Shown in pieces: positions 9,576-18,819 of a stretch of 64,000 nt of DNA. Every line of letters begins with the position of its first letter. The first letter of the stretch is position 1. Position numbers and translations under genes: made by a program. Where the stretch lies: the NCBI RefSeq assembly GCF_900105145.1, contig NZ_LT629752.1, positions 558,001 through 622,000 on the forward strand, given 5' to 3'. This DNA is from Polaribacter sp. KT25b. GTDB lineage: Bacteria; Bacteroidota; Bacteroidia; Flavobacteriales; Flavobacteriaceae. Below the pieces are notes generated by a model. The model ran no database searches and had not been told where the DNA came from. It was given only the letters and a program-made list of their open reading frames with translations.

Positions 9576-11060
9576 ATGAAGATATTTAAAAATTACTTGT
9601 TTATTTCTTTGTTTGCAATGCTAACTTTAACGAGTTTGAGTTGTGATGCACAAAAATCTACTGTAAATAATGTGAAAATTGAAGTCAAGACTCCAATGCC
9701 TTTTTCTGATCAACAGAATAAAGGTGGTTGGGTGTTAAATGAAGATTTAAGTGATGAGTTTAAGGGAACAGAAATAGACACAGTTAAGTGGTTTGTGGAA
9801 GGCTTAAATGATAGGTATTATATTTGGAAAGGACGCGCTCCATCTCAATTTGTAGCTAAAAATGTAATTGTAGAAGATGATAAATTAAAACTAAGAACAG
9901 CTTGGGAACCAGAGTATCCTTTTATCAAAGAAAGTTATGCTGATGGTAATATGGGATCGTCTCAATATGGAGTTTACAAAGACGGAACACCAATGCCAGT
10001 TACTACTGCAGGTGTTTTAACAAATAAACGTTTTTTGTATGGTTATATGGAAGTGAAATCTAAAGTTGGAAATGCTGCTATTACCGGCGCTTTTTGGGCA
10101 ATTGGTCACGAACAAGAATTAGATGTTTTCGAGTTGATGGGAAATCCTAAAAATAAAGGAAACATTAGAGCAGATTCTTATTTAGCCACGGCTCATGATT
10201 GGAGCCCGCCAGCACAAAGACCTACTAAAATATTTAATCATGATGAAAATTTAGATTTTAGAACTGCTGATGATTTTCATGTATATGGAGCAGAATGGGG
10301 TGTAGATTATTTAAAACTATTTATTGATGGTAAATTAATTCGTCATTTTACACAAGATCAATTAGGTACTTCTTTTGTGTTAAATAATCCAATGGAAGTA
10401 TGGTTAGATTCAGAGATTTTCTTCTGGTTAGGTTTGCCTCATAAAGAAGAATTACCAGTAGATTTCGAAATTGAATATATGAGAGTTTGGCAAAAACCTT
10501 CTGATAATTTGCTAGCAAAGGATGCTGCTTTTTACGGTTTCGAAGGGCCAATTTTATTTGAAGAAAACCCTAGACCTTTAACATTATTACCAGAAAGTTC
10601 TGTGCCAGACGATTATCAGAAATTTTGGAATATAAATGAAGGTTCAGCAAAATATTTATCAATTGCTTATGGCGATTATTACCAAGGTGTAAATAGTTTA
10701 GAATTTTCTGGATTTAGTAAAACGGATAGTTTAAAGGTAGAAAAAGCAGTTGCTATGGCACCTGAAGGTTCATTAAAACTTGAAGCTGGAGAATTTACAA
10801 TATCTGCAAAAGTTTGGTTAGACCAAGGTGTTATTGCTGATAAAATTCACTTGGTTTTACAAGATCCAGCATTAGAAGTAACTTTTTTAGATCTTAGAAA
10901 ACTTAAAAGACGAGAGTGGATTACTTTAGAAAGTACCTTTTCTAGAACTGTTGCATCCGGAGAAAAAGATGCCATTGCTATTGAAGTTAGAAAAGAAGAT
11001 TTGCCTAAAACACGAGCGGCAAAACTTTATATAGATAATATTGTTATCAAGAAAAAATAA
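9576..11060 (+). CDS. GH16 endo-galactanase-like lipoprotein, second copy
   Basis: Tandem paralog of the preceding GH16 with the same layout. The lipobox SLSC gives Cys23. The catalytic domain is about 55-310 with the nucleophile/acid motif ELDVFE (Glu181, Asp183, Glu186), and a beta-sandwich tail covers about 320-494. The segment just after the active site differs from the first copy: here it reads ELMGNPKNKG, the first copy has a longer, divergent EQLAVPKIAKEG. That suggests a different fit to sulfation or anhydro-sugar pattern. ATG start, 18 bases after the first copy. A third, decayed GH16 lies on the minus strand at 20449-20935 and still shows the PFSD, SDEF and APSQF landmarks. Confidence 0.9.
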   Translation: MKIFKNYLFISLFAMLTLTSLSCDAQKSTVNNVKIEVKTPMPFSDQQNKGGWVLNEDLSDEFKGTEIDTVKWFVEGLNDRYYIWKGRAPSQFVAKNVIVEDDKLKLRTAWEPEYPFIKESYADGNMGSSQYGVYKDGTPMPVTTAGVLTNKRFLYGYMEVKSKVGNAAITGAFWAIGHEQELDVFELMGNPKNKGNIRADSYLATAHDWSPPAQRPTKIFNHDENLDFRTADDFHVYGAEWGVDYLKLFIDGKLIRHFTQDQLGTSFVLNNPMEVWLDSEIFFWLGLPHKEELPVDFEIEYMRVWQKPSDNLLAKDAAFYGFEGPILFEENPRPLTLLPESSVPDDYQKFWNINEGSAKYLSIAYGDYYQGVNSLEFSGFSKTDSLKVEKAVAMAPEGSLKLEAGEFTISAKVWLDQGVIADKIHLVLQDPALEVTFLDLRKLKRREWITLESTFSRTVASGEKDAIAIEVRKEDLPKTRAAKLYIDNIVIKKK

Positions 11061-11135
11061 ATTAATAAAAATTGGTGAGTTTAACAAATTGTTTAAGCTT
11101 GTTAAGTCTCAATATAAAACATAAAAAAAATACAA

Positions 11136-13127
11136 ATGAGTACTACATTAAATCTTCATAATAATGCAATTACAAACAATGCAGAAAGTCCGTTTGTAAA
11201 ATTAAAGAGTATTAATTTTGGTGATTGTAAATGGGATTCAGGTTTCTGGTCGCAAAAAGTAAAATCTGCAGAAGACAAAATGTTGCCTTATATGGGTAAC
11301 CTTTTATGTGGTGATATTGGTCATGGGTTAAATAATTTTAAAATTGCTGCAGGAGAAAAAGAGGGTGCTCATAAAGGTTTTTATTGGCATGATGGCGATT
11401 TTTATAAGTTTATGGAAGCCAAAATGTACATTTACGGACTTACAAAAAATGAGTCTGTTTTAAAAGAATTAGATGAATATATAGCCGTTATTGGTAGAGC
11501 GCAAGAAGATGATGGGTACATTCATACGCATGTTCAAATTACAGATGGTGTAGATCGTTTTGAAAACAGAAAGTACCATGAAATGTACAATTTCGGACAT
11601 TTATTTATTGCAGGTTCTGTGCATTTTAGAATTACTGGGCAACGTAATTTTTTAGATATTGCTGTTAAAATGGCAGATTTATTATACACGTATTTTATGC
11701 CAGATACTAAGCATTATCAGCGTTTTGGATTTAATCAAACTCAAATTATGGGGTTAGTTGAATTGTACAGAACTACTAGAGATGCTAAATATTTAAAATT
11801 GGCAGAAAAGTTTATCAACAGAAGAGGAACTTACGAAATTAAACACGATGATACTACAATTGGATATCCGATTGGAGATATGGTTCAAGAAAGAACACCT
11901 TTTAGAGAATCTAAAGAAGCGGTTGGACACGCAGTTTTAGCACTGTATTATTATGCAGGTGCTGCAGATGTGTACGCAGAAACTGGCGAAAAAGCATTAA
12001 TTGATGCTTTAGATGCTTTATGGGAAAATGTTACAGGCAAAAAAATGTATGTTACAGGTGCAGTTGGTCAAGCACATTATGGTGCTTCTACAAGTTTAGA
12101 TATGATTGAAGAAGGCTTTATTGATGCTTATATGATGCCAAATATGACAGCCTATAATGAAACATGTGCAAACTTATGTAATGCCATGTTTAGTAGCAGA
12201 ATGATGGCAATAAAAGATGAGTCTAGATATGCAGATATTATTGAATTAGTTTTATATAATAGTGGTTTATCTGGAATAAGTATTGAAGGTAAAGATTATT
12301 TTTATTCGAATCCTTTAAGAATGGTTAACAATTCTAGAGACTATGATTCACATGCAGATGTTACAGAAAGTCCGGTAAGGCAACCTTATTTAGAATGTTT
12401 TTGTTGTCCGCCAAACTTAGTTAGAACTATTTGTAAAAGTTCTGGTTGGGCATATAATTTATCAGAAAATGGAGTAGCAGTAGTTTTATTTGGTGGAAAT
12501 AAATTAGACACTAGAATGTTAGATGGTTCTCCTATAAAATTATCTCAAGACACAGAATATCCGTGGAAAGGAATTGTGAAAATAACTGTGGATGAATGTA
12601 AAGATACAGCTTTTGAGATTAAAGTTAGAATTCCTAAATGGGCAGTTGGAAGTGCTATAAAAGTAAATGGAGAAAATGCAAATGTAGCCGTAAATAGAGG
12701 GAGTTTTGCAGTTATCAAAAGAACTTGGAAGGCAGGAGATACTATTGTTTTAGATATGCCGATGGAAGTTACAATGGTAGAAGGTCATAATAGAATTGAA
12801 GAAGTAAGAAACCAGGTTGCTGTAAAAAGAGGTCCAATTGTATATGTTATTGAAACACCAGATTTACCAAAAAACACGTCTATTTTAGATGTGTATTTAA
12901 ATGGTGATACTACTTTAGAAGCGGTTTATAAAGATGATTTTCTTGGTGGCGTAACTGTGGTTGAAACAGAGCTTTTAATTAGATCTGGTAAAAATGATGA
13001 TATGTATCAAACTATTACAAAACCTTCATTTACAACTTTTAAAACTCAATTAGTACCATATTATGCTTGGAGTAATAGAGGTCAAGCAGAAATGACAGTT
13101 TTTATACCAGTAGTTTGGAATAAATAA
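11136..13127 (+). CDS. GH127-type glycosidase, no signal peptide
   Basis: DUF1680/GH127 family. Known members are beta-L-arabinofuranosidases and, in marine carrageenan loci, 3,6-anhydro-D-galactosidases. An (alpha/alpha)6 barrel (about 20-430) precedes beta-sandwich domains. Candidate zinc-site residues are Glu342 and Cys344 (NETCANLC) and the Cys423-Cys424 pair in CFCCPPN, matching the Glu/Cys3 zinc and Cys-nucleophile arrangement described for GH127. The N terminus (MSTTLNLHNN) has no hydrophobic signal, so the enzyme is probably cytoplasmic, unlike its paralog at 24374-26458. Length (663 aa) is normal. It lies 75 bases after GH16 and 12 before the PhoD-like gene. Likely removes a terminal anhydro-galactose or related sugar from imported oligosaccharides (inference). 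Confidence 0.88.
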   Translation: MSTTLNLHNNAITNNAESPFVKLKSINFGDCKWDSGFWSQKVKSAEDKMLPYMGNLLCGDIGHGLNNFKIAAGEKEGAHKGFYWHDGDFYKFMEAKMYIYGLTKNESVLKELDEYIAVIGRAQEDDGYIHTHVQITDGVDRFENRKYHEMYNFGHLFIAGSVHFRITGQRNFLDIAVKMADLLYTYFMPDTKHYQRFGFNQTQIMGLVELYRTTRDAKYLKLAEKFINRRGTYEIKHDDTTIGYPIGDMVQERTPFRESKEAVGHAVLALYYYAGAADVYAETGEKALIDALDALWENVTGKKMYVTGAVGQAHYGASTSLDMIEEGFIDAYMMPNMTAYNETCANLCNAMFSSRMMAIKDESRYADIIELVLYNSGLSGISIEGKDYFYSNPLRMVNNSRDYDSHADVTESPVRQPYLECFCCPPNLVRTICKSSGWAYNLSENGVAVVLFGGNKLDTRMLDGSPIKLSQDTEYPWKGIVKITVDECKDTAFEIKVRIPKWAVGSAIKVNGENANVAVNRGSFAVIKRTWKAGDTIVLDMPMEVTMVEGHNRIEEVRNQVAVKRGPIVYVIETPDLPKNTSILDVYLNGDTTLEAVYKDDFLGGVTVVETELLIRSGKNDDMYQTITKPSFTTFKTQLVPYYAWSNRGQAEMTVFIPVVWNK

Positions 13128-13139
13128 TAAAAGGATAAA

Positions 13140-14954
13140 ATGAAAACCCAATTATTAATTATCTTATTGTTTTTGTCATTTAGTATTAAAGGACAAAATT
13201 TTCTTGAATTACCAAAAAACATAAAGCCAGAAGATAGAATTGCTTTTGCAATGTATACTGTGCACGAGAATATTGTAAAGTTAACAGCTCAGTTTTATCC
13301 TATAAAAAATTACGAACCATTTGAAGCAACATTAGAAATTAATGAAAACGGAAAATGGATTCAAAAAGCAGAAGCTTCAATCCATTATCCAGGATATACA
13401 GCTCTTTTTAGAATAGAAAATTGGGATGATACCAAAGAAAGAAAATACAGAGTTGCGCATAATAACAAAGCCTTTTATGAAGGTATTATTCGTAAAAACC
13501 CAATTCATAAAGACAATTTTGTATTAGCAGCATTAACTTGTAATTCTATTTACCCTAGTCATGGTGGAGACATTCCAAAAACAGATCTTGTAGAAAATAT
13601 TAAAAAAATACAACCAGATTTATTGTTTTTCTCTGGAGACCAAGTTTATGACCATAGTGAGCATTATTTGTATTGGCTAAAATTTGGACAAGATTTTGGT
13701 GAAATTATTAGAAATACACCCACTATTTGTATTGTAGATGATCATGATGTAGGACAAGGAAATATATGGGGAAATGGTGGTATAAAAAGTAAAGATAGAA
13801 GAGGTATTGATGGTGGATATTATATGCCAGTAGAATATATAAAAGAAGTAGAAAGAGCACAAACAAGCCACTTACCAGATGCTTACGATCCAACTCCTAT
13901 TGAGCAAGGAATTGGAGTTTATTATACAGATTTAAAATGGGGAGGTTTAAGTTTTGCCATTTTAGAAGATAGAAAATTTAAATCGGGTCCAGGTAAAATA
14001 TTTAAACACAAAGGAAAGGTTGTAGATGCTATTTTTGATCCTACAGTAAACACAAAAGATTTTGATAGTCCAAAAGCAGCTTTATTAGGGAAAAGACAGC
14101 TAGATTTTTTAGAAGATTGGACTACAGATTGGGACAATGTAGAAATGAAAACAGTTCTTTCTCAAACCATTTTTGCAATGGCTAATAATTATACAGGTAA
14201 ACATGATAGAGAAATTTTTGCAGATTTTGATTCTAACGGATGGCCACAATCTGGAAGAAATAAAGCTTTATCTGTAATTAGAAAAAGTTTTTCTCCAATG
14301 ATTGCAGGTGACCAACATTTAGGCTCATTAATTAAACATGGTGTAGATGATTGGGATGATGCAGGTTATTCTTTTTGTACACCTGCAATTGCAAATTACT
14401 GGATGCGTTGGTGGGATCCTAAAAAAACAGGAAAAAACAAAGCTAAAAATGCACCAAATTATACAGGTGAATTTTTAGATGGATTTCAAAATAAAATTAC
14501 AATGCACGCAGTTGCAAACCCAACGTTGCCAGAAATAGAAGAAGGGGGTAAATTATCTACAAGAGTTGCTGGTTTTGGAGTAATAAAATATAACAAACCA
14601 AATAGAACTATCACTTTTGAATGTTGGGGTAGAAATATAGATATTACAGATCCAAATAGTAAGCAATATGCAGGTTGGCCTGTTACTATTTCTCAGTTTG
14701 ATAATTTTAATCCAAAGATTTCTTATGCATTACCAAAATTAGAAATATCAAAAGAAAATCAAGTAGTTACTATCAGAAAAAGCGAGACTCAAGAAGTAGT
14801 TTCTTCAGTTAGAATTAAGGGTGTTTCTTATCAACCAAAAGTACTAGAACTAGGTTCTTATTTAATTGAAGTAGGAGAAGGTACATCAGTAAAAAAATAT
14901 TATGGGGTGTTGTCTAAAAAGAAAAACAAATCAAAATTAGTCGTAAAAATTTAA
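13140..14954 (+). CDS. Exported PhoD-like metallo-esterase
   Basis: Metallophosphoesterase superfamily, alkaline phosphatase D-like. A signal peptide (about 1-18, ending IKGQ) is followed by an N-terminal beta domain (about 25-125) and the metal-binding catalytic domain. That domain has TCNSIYP near 140, SGDQVYD with Asp167, VDDHDVG with Asp200-Asp201-His202-Asp203, and AGDQH with Asp391 and His393. The remaining C terminus is beta-rich. At 604 aa it is longer than typical PhoD. PhoD enzymes cleave phosphodiesters or monoesters; in a locus otherwise devoted to sulfated sugars, the substrate could be a phosphate or possibly a sulfate ester, which the sequence does not decide. It sits 12 bases after GH127 and 2 before the FG-GAP gene. 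A relic of a second copy is at 18560-18784. Confidence 0.82.
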   Translation: MKTQLLIILLFLSFSIKGQNFLELPKNIKPEDRIAFAMYTVHENIVKLTAQFYPIKNYEPFEATLEINENGKWIQKAEASIHYPGYTALFRIENWDDTKERKYRVAHNNKAFYEGIIRKNPIHKDNFVLAALTCNSIYPSHGGDIPKTDLVENIKKIQPDLLFFSGDQVYDHSEHYLYWLKFGQDFGEIIRNTPTICIVDDHDVGQGNIWGNGGIKSKDRRGIDGGYYMPVEYIKEVERAQTSHLPDAYDPTPIEQGIGVYYTDLKWGGLSFAILEDRKFKSGPGKIFKHKGKVVDAIFDPTVNTKDFDSPKAALLGKRQLDFLEDWTTDWDNVEMKTVLSQTIFAMANNYTGKHDREIFADFDSNGWPQSGRNKALSVIRKSFSPMIAGDQHLGSLIKHGVDDWDDAGYSFCTPAIANYWMRWWDPKKTGKNKAKNAPNYTGEFLDGFQNKITMHAVANPTLPEIEEGGKLSTRVAGFGVIKYNKPNRTITFECWGRNIDITDPNSKQYAGWPVTISQFDNFNPKISYALPKLEISKENQVVTIRKSETQEVVSSVRIKGVSYQPKVLELGSYLIEVGEGTSVKKYYGVLSKKKNKSKLVVKI

Positions 14955-14956
14955 TT

Positions 14957-16825
14957 ATGGATTTTAAAAAATATAGCAATAGTAAATTATTTCTTACTGC
15001 AATTATTGTATTCACTTTAGTTGGGAATTCAGTTTTTGCACAATCAGTAAAATTCAAAGAAACTAAAAAAGATTTTCCAAGACAAGAGAAGAATTTAAGA
15101 AAATGGGATGCTCCTGTGGTGGTAGATTTAGACAAAGATGGATACTTAGATTTATTGATTAATGATCACGGATTTGGTATTCAAGTTCAATGGAATAACA
15201 AAGGTAAGTTTGCAAAACCTTTTGATATTATTATGGGAGATTTACACGGTGTTTCTGCTGGAGATTTTGATAATGATGGCCATATAGAGGTAATTATGTC
15301 TAGAGGAGGTGGCTCTGGAAGCAATGCAAGAAATTCTCTCATCTTTAAAGTAAAAGGGCGAGAGTTTTCTGTAATGAAAGACTTTAAAGAACCTTTGGCT
15401 TTAATGAGAGGTAGAACAGTAAAATTTGTAGATTTAGATAATGATGGCGATTTAGATTTACTAAATTTTGCATTTCCTGATGGAGCAAAAAAAGGAGCAA
15501 GTGAAAATTATATCTATAAAAATAACGGCTTAGGAGAATTAATTTTACAGGGTACAATTCCTGCAAGTAAAGCCAATGGTCAAAAAGCATTGATAACCGA
15601 TTTTAATAATGATAACATTATGGATATCATTTTATACGGATATAAAAATGTAATTGCTTATCAAGGAAAAGGCGATTTAACTTTTACAGAGGTTACCAAA
15701 AAAATATTTCCATTCGAGATTGATGAGGTTACTACTATTGGAGAAATAGATTATGATAATGATGGTGATATGGACTTGTTTTTTACAAGAGGATTAGAGT
15801 TTAAAACAGGAGAAACTTTCTACAATAAAGAAACTAAAGATTTAGGGTTTTATACTAAAAGAGGGATTTTAAATTTAGATGACTTTGTTTCGGGTGAAGT
15901 TTTAGAGTTAGAAAATTTTCAATCTCAATGGCCCAATAACGATACTTATTTTATTGGAGAAGCTTCTTATGATTATGAGTTTAAAGGAGAAACACATTCT
16001 GGTAAAGATATTAGTTTAGTAATGAGTGATGCTTTAGGTTTTCCTGAAAATCCAGATTATAAAGCGAAAAAAGGTTGGTATATTGGTTATGTAGGCAACC
16101 AAAAATGGCGTATTTCTGGGTTTCTTTGGGCTCCTGCAACAGGTGTTATTCACAATGTAAAAAACTTTACAGAATCTCAACAATCAAAAGGCAAAAATGA
16201 TATTTTGTTAGAAAACAAAGGTTCAAAATTTGTAGATGTTACTAAACAAGCAAATTTGTTTTTAGAAGAACACACAATGGCTGTTACTATTGCAGATTAT
16301 GATAACAACGGATTTAAAGATTTGTTAGTCATTAAAAGAGGTGAATTAGTGTATGATAATGAATCAATCTTATATCTAAATAACGGAAACTCTACTTTTA
16401 AAACAGCAACAAATCATGCTATTATTACCAGAGATTTAGGAGGAATTGGTATGGCAGTAGAAAGTTTAGATTATAATAAAGATGGTAAAGTTGATGTAGT
16501 TATAGGTGATGAAAGAGCAAAATGGAGTTTATTTAAAAATCAAACAGAAACAAATAATTTAGCGTTAACAGTAGAGGTAAAAAAATCACCAAAAGAAAAT
16601 GTTTCTCCATTAGGAGCTTTAGTTACTATTTCGTCTTGCAGAAATACCCAAATACAAAGAGTGGGTACATCTGCATCACAATACTCATTAAGTCATAATA
16701 CTTTTGTTCACTTCGGATTAGGTACTTGTGGTAAAAATGTAAAAGTTACAGTAAAGTATTCTAATGGAGAAACAGTAACAAAAACAATTGCAGCTTCTAG
16801 TAAAATTTTAAAAATTGGAAAGTAA
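14957..16825 (+). CDS. Secreted FG-GAP/VCBS repeat protein with UnbV-like C terminus
   Basis: Beta-propeller protein with a signal peptide (about 1-29, ending SVFAQ). Several calcium-binding FG-GAP/VCBS blades are visible: DLDKDGYLDLL, DFDNDGHIEV, DLDNDGDLDLL, DYDNDGDMDLF, DYDNNGFKDLL and DYNKDGKVDVV. The last about 85 residues (SPLGALVTI through VHFGLG) match the ASPIC/UnbV module that often follows such propellers. No catalytic site is apparent. It begins 2 bases after the PhoD-like stop, so the two are probably translationally coupled. A role as an extracellular sugar-binding or scaffold protein is inferred. Confidence 0.82.
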   Translation: MDFKKYSNSKLFLTAIIVFTLVGNSVFAQSVKFKETKKDFPRQEKNLRKWDAPVVVDLDKDGYLDLLINDHGFGIQVQWNNKGKFAKPFDIIMGDLHGVSAGDFDNDGHIEVIMSRGGGSGSNARNSLIFKVKGREFSVMKDFKEPLALMRGRTVKFVDLDNDGDLDLLNFAFPDGAKKGASENYIYKNNGLGELILQGTIPASKANGQKALITDFNNDNIMDIILYGYKNVIAYQGKGDLTFTEVTKKIFPFEIDEVTTIGEIDYDNDGDMDLFFTRGLEFKTGETFYNKETKDLGFYTKRGILNLDDFVSGEVLELENFQSQWPNNDTYFIGEASYDYEFKGETHSGKDISLVMSDALGFPENPDYKAKKGWYIGYVGNQKWRISGFLWAPATGVIHNVKNFTESQQSKGKNDILLENKGSKFVDVTKQANLFLEEHTMAVTIADYDNNGFKDLLVIKRGELVYDNESILYLNNGNSTFKTATNHAIITRDLGGIGMAVESLDYNKDGKVDVVIGDERAKWSLFKNQTETNNLALTVEVKKSPKENVSPLGALVTISSCRNTQIQRVGTSASQYSLSHNTFVHFGLGTCGKNVKVTVKYSNGETVTKTIAASSKILKIGK

Positions 16826-16865
16826 AATTTCTATTTGATTAGAAATTAATTAAATAATAATAAAA

Positions 16866-18434
16866 ATGAATAAACACACAAAAAATGCATTCTTATACGC
16901 TATTATAGTTGCAATAGGATCTTTTGTCTTTGGTTTAGATGCAGTATTAATTTCTGGAGGATTTAAATTTATTACTCAAGAATTTAATTTAACGGCTTCT
17001 CAAGTTGGTTTAATTGGTTCTGCACCCGGTATTGGTGTTTTAATTGCATTGCCATTAACTGCATTTGCAGCAAATAAGCTTGGAAGAAAAGTAACACTAC
17101 AAATTATTGCAATATTTTATATTGTTTCTGCGGTTGGTTCTGCTTTTGCACCCTCATTTTTATCATTATTTTGGTTTCGATTTTTAGGTGGATTAGCCTT
17201 TAGCTCTGTTACGTTAGCTTCTATGTATATAGGCGAAGTAGCACCTGCAGAACAAAGAGGTAAATTGGTTTCTACATTACAAATAAATATGGGTATTGGT
17301 TTTACAGCTGCCTATTTAATCAATTATTGGATTTTACAAAAAATGGGATCTGATTTACAATGGGTGAAAGACTTAAATTTAGCTGAAACTGGTTGGCGTT
17401 GGATGTTAGGTATAGAAATAATTCCTGCAGTTTTATGGTTTTTATTGTTGTTTTTAATTCCAAAAAGTCCAGCTTGGTTAATCTATAAAGGTAGAGTTGA
17501 TGATGCAAAAAAATCCTTATCAAAAGTATATCCAGAAGATAAAATTGAAGAACAAGTGCAACAAATGCTTGTAAGTGTAGAAAATTCAGTAGGTAAGAAT
17601 TCTTCTACAATAAGTCAATTAAAAGAGATTTTTAGCAGTAAGATGAGAGTTGTTTTAATTATAGCTTTCACATTAGCGGTAGTACAGCAATTTACAGGGA
17701 TGAATGCAGTTATGATCTATGCTCCAACCATGTTTGAGCAGTTAGGTTTAGGTACAGATGCTGCATTTTCTAGTACCATTTGGATTGGTGTTATTGGTTT
17801 AGTAGCTACTTTAATATCATTATCTCTAATTGATAAATTTGGACGTAGACCCATAGTTATTGGTGGCTTAATATTGATTATTATAAGTATATCTACTGTT
17901 TCTTACGGATTTAAACAAGCAACATATCAGGTCACTGAAAGTGCTATTGTTAAAATGAAAGATATACCAAACATAAAAAAGTTAAATGCAATTGTTGGAA
18001 AAGAATTTAATAGTGATATTGAATTTAAAAATTCTTTAACAGAAATTCTTGGAGTAGAATCTGCTCGTGATAACTCAGGTGTAATTTTTAAAGAAACTGC
18101 ACATATGAATGCTATTTTAATATTACTAAGTATTTTAACTTTTATTGCTGCCTTTAATTTTTCTATAGGACCAATTATGTGGGTGTTGCTTTCAGAGATT
18201 TTTCCAATTTCTAATCGAGGTGTTGCAATACCTTTATTTGCTTTAATTTCTAGTACCGTTAGTGCGTTAGTACAATATTTATTTCCTTTAGAAATGGAAA
18301 TGTTTGGAGCGGCAACTACTTTCATAATTTATGCAGGTATAGTGCTTGTAGGTTTAATTATTTTATATAAATATCTTCTAGAGACTAAGGGGCTTTCTTT
18401 AGAAGAAATTCAAGCAAAGTTAAAAGCTAATTAA
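16866..18434 (+). CDS. MFS sugar transporter (sugar porter family)
   Basis: Twelve-helix major facilitator of the sugar-porter group, which takes up monosaccharides with protons (XylE type). Landmarks are GLDAVLISGG in helix 1, the loop 2-3 motif NKLGRKVT, RFLGGLA, QQFTGMNAVMIYAP in helix 7, DKFGRRPI in loop 8-9 and PKSPAWL in the central loop (usually PESPRWL). There is a soluble insert of about 60 residues (about 355-415) between late helices, so the protein (522 aa) is somewhat longer than XylE. Last gene of the 6633-18434 run, with a terminator just after. It probably imports a released sugar such as galactose or anhydro-galactose; the exact cargo is inferred. Confidence 0.9.
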   Translation: MNKHTKNAFLYAIIVAIGSFVFGLDAVLISGGFKFITQEFNLTASQVGLIGSAPGIGVLIALPLTAFAANKLGRKVTLQIIAIFYIVSAVGSAFAPSFLSLFWFRFLGGLAFSSVTLASMYIGEVAPAEQRGKLVSTLQINMGIGFTAAYLINYWILQKMGSDLQWVKDLNLAETGWRWMLGIEIIPAVLWFLLLFLIPKSPAWLIYKGRVDDAKKSLSKVYPEDKIEEQVQQMLVSVENSVGKNSSTISQLKEIFSSKMRVVLIIAFTLAVVQQFTGMNAVMIYAPTMFEQLGLGTDAAFSSTIWIGVIGLVATLISLSLIDKFGRRPIVIGGLILIIISISTVSYGFKQATYQVTESAIVKMKDIPNIKKLNAIVGKEFNSDIEFKNSLTEILGVESARDNSGVIFKETAHMNAILILLSILTFIAAFNFSIGPIMWVLLSEIFPISNRGVAIPLFALISSTVSALVQYLFPLEMEMFGAATTFIIYAGIVLVGLIILYKYLLETKGLSLEEIQAKLKAN

Positions 18435-18461
18435 TTACAAATTTTAAAAAATATTAAATAT

Positions 18462-18517
18462 AAAAAAGCAGTAAGAAAATGTTAACAAACTTAATAATCT
18501 TGCTGTTTTTTTATGTT
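18462..18517 (+). terminator. Intrinsic terminator closing the first GH operon
   Basis: AAAAAAGCAGTAAG (from 18462) pairs with CTTGCTGTTTTTT (from about 18499) over about 14 bp including two G-U pairs, with a T-tract at the end. It lies 28 bases past the MFS stop. Confidence 0.75.
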
Positions 18518-18559
18518 AATTTTTACCTCAAAATGATAAATAGCTACTTTTAAGTATTG

Positions 18560-18784
18560 CTTTTAATAGCAGCAATTTTATTATTTCTCTAAAGATAAAA
18601 GAGGTAACTATTATAAAAATTGCTTCTATAAAAATACTTTCTTTGGTTAGAATTAAAAGACAAAGAACATTAGCCAAAAGTATTAGAATTAAGTTTTAAT
18701 GCAATCGAAATTGGTGTTGGAAATACATCAAAAAAATATTTTGACATTTTATCAAAAACTAAAAATAAAGAACATTTAAAATAA
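18560..18784 (+). pseudogene. 3' remnant of a second PhoD-like gene
   Basis: This stretch between the MFS gene and the next sulfatase decodes in two frames into the C-terminal tail of the PhoD-like protein at 13140-14954. Frame 1 (18601-18657) gives EVTIIKIASIKILSLVRIK, against VTIRKSETQEVVSSVRIK in the intact protein. After a +1 shift near 18660-18673, which includes a TAG, the other frame (18674-18784) begins PKVLEL and goes on IEIGVGNTSKKYFDILSK, against PKVLEL and IEVGEGTSVKKYYGVLSK, ending in TAA. Only about 75 codons survive and there is no start. It is a deletion relic, not a gene. The upstream part (18560-18600) aligns only weakly. Confidence 0.8.
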
Positions 18785-18819
18785 GAATTCGTTAAATATC
18801 ATTTTAAAATTAGAGTATT

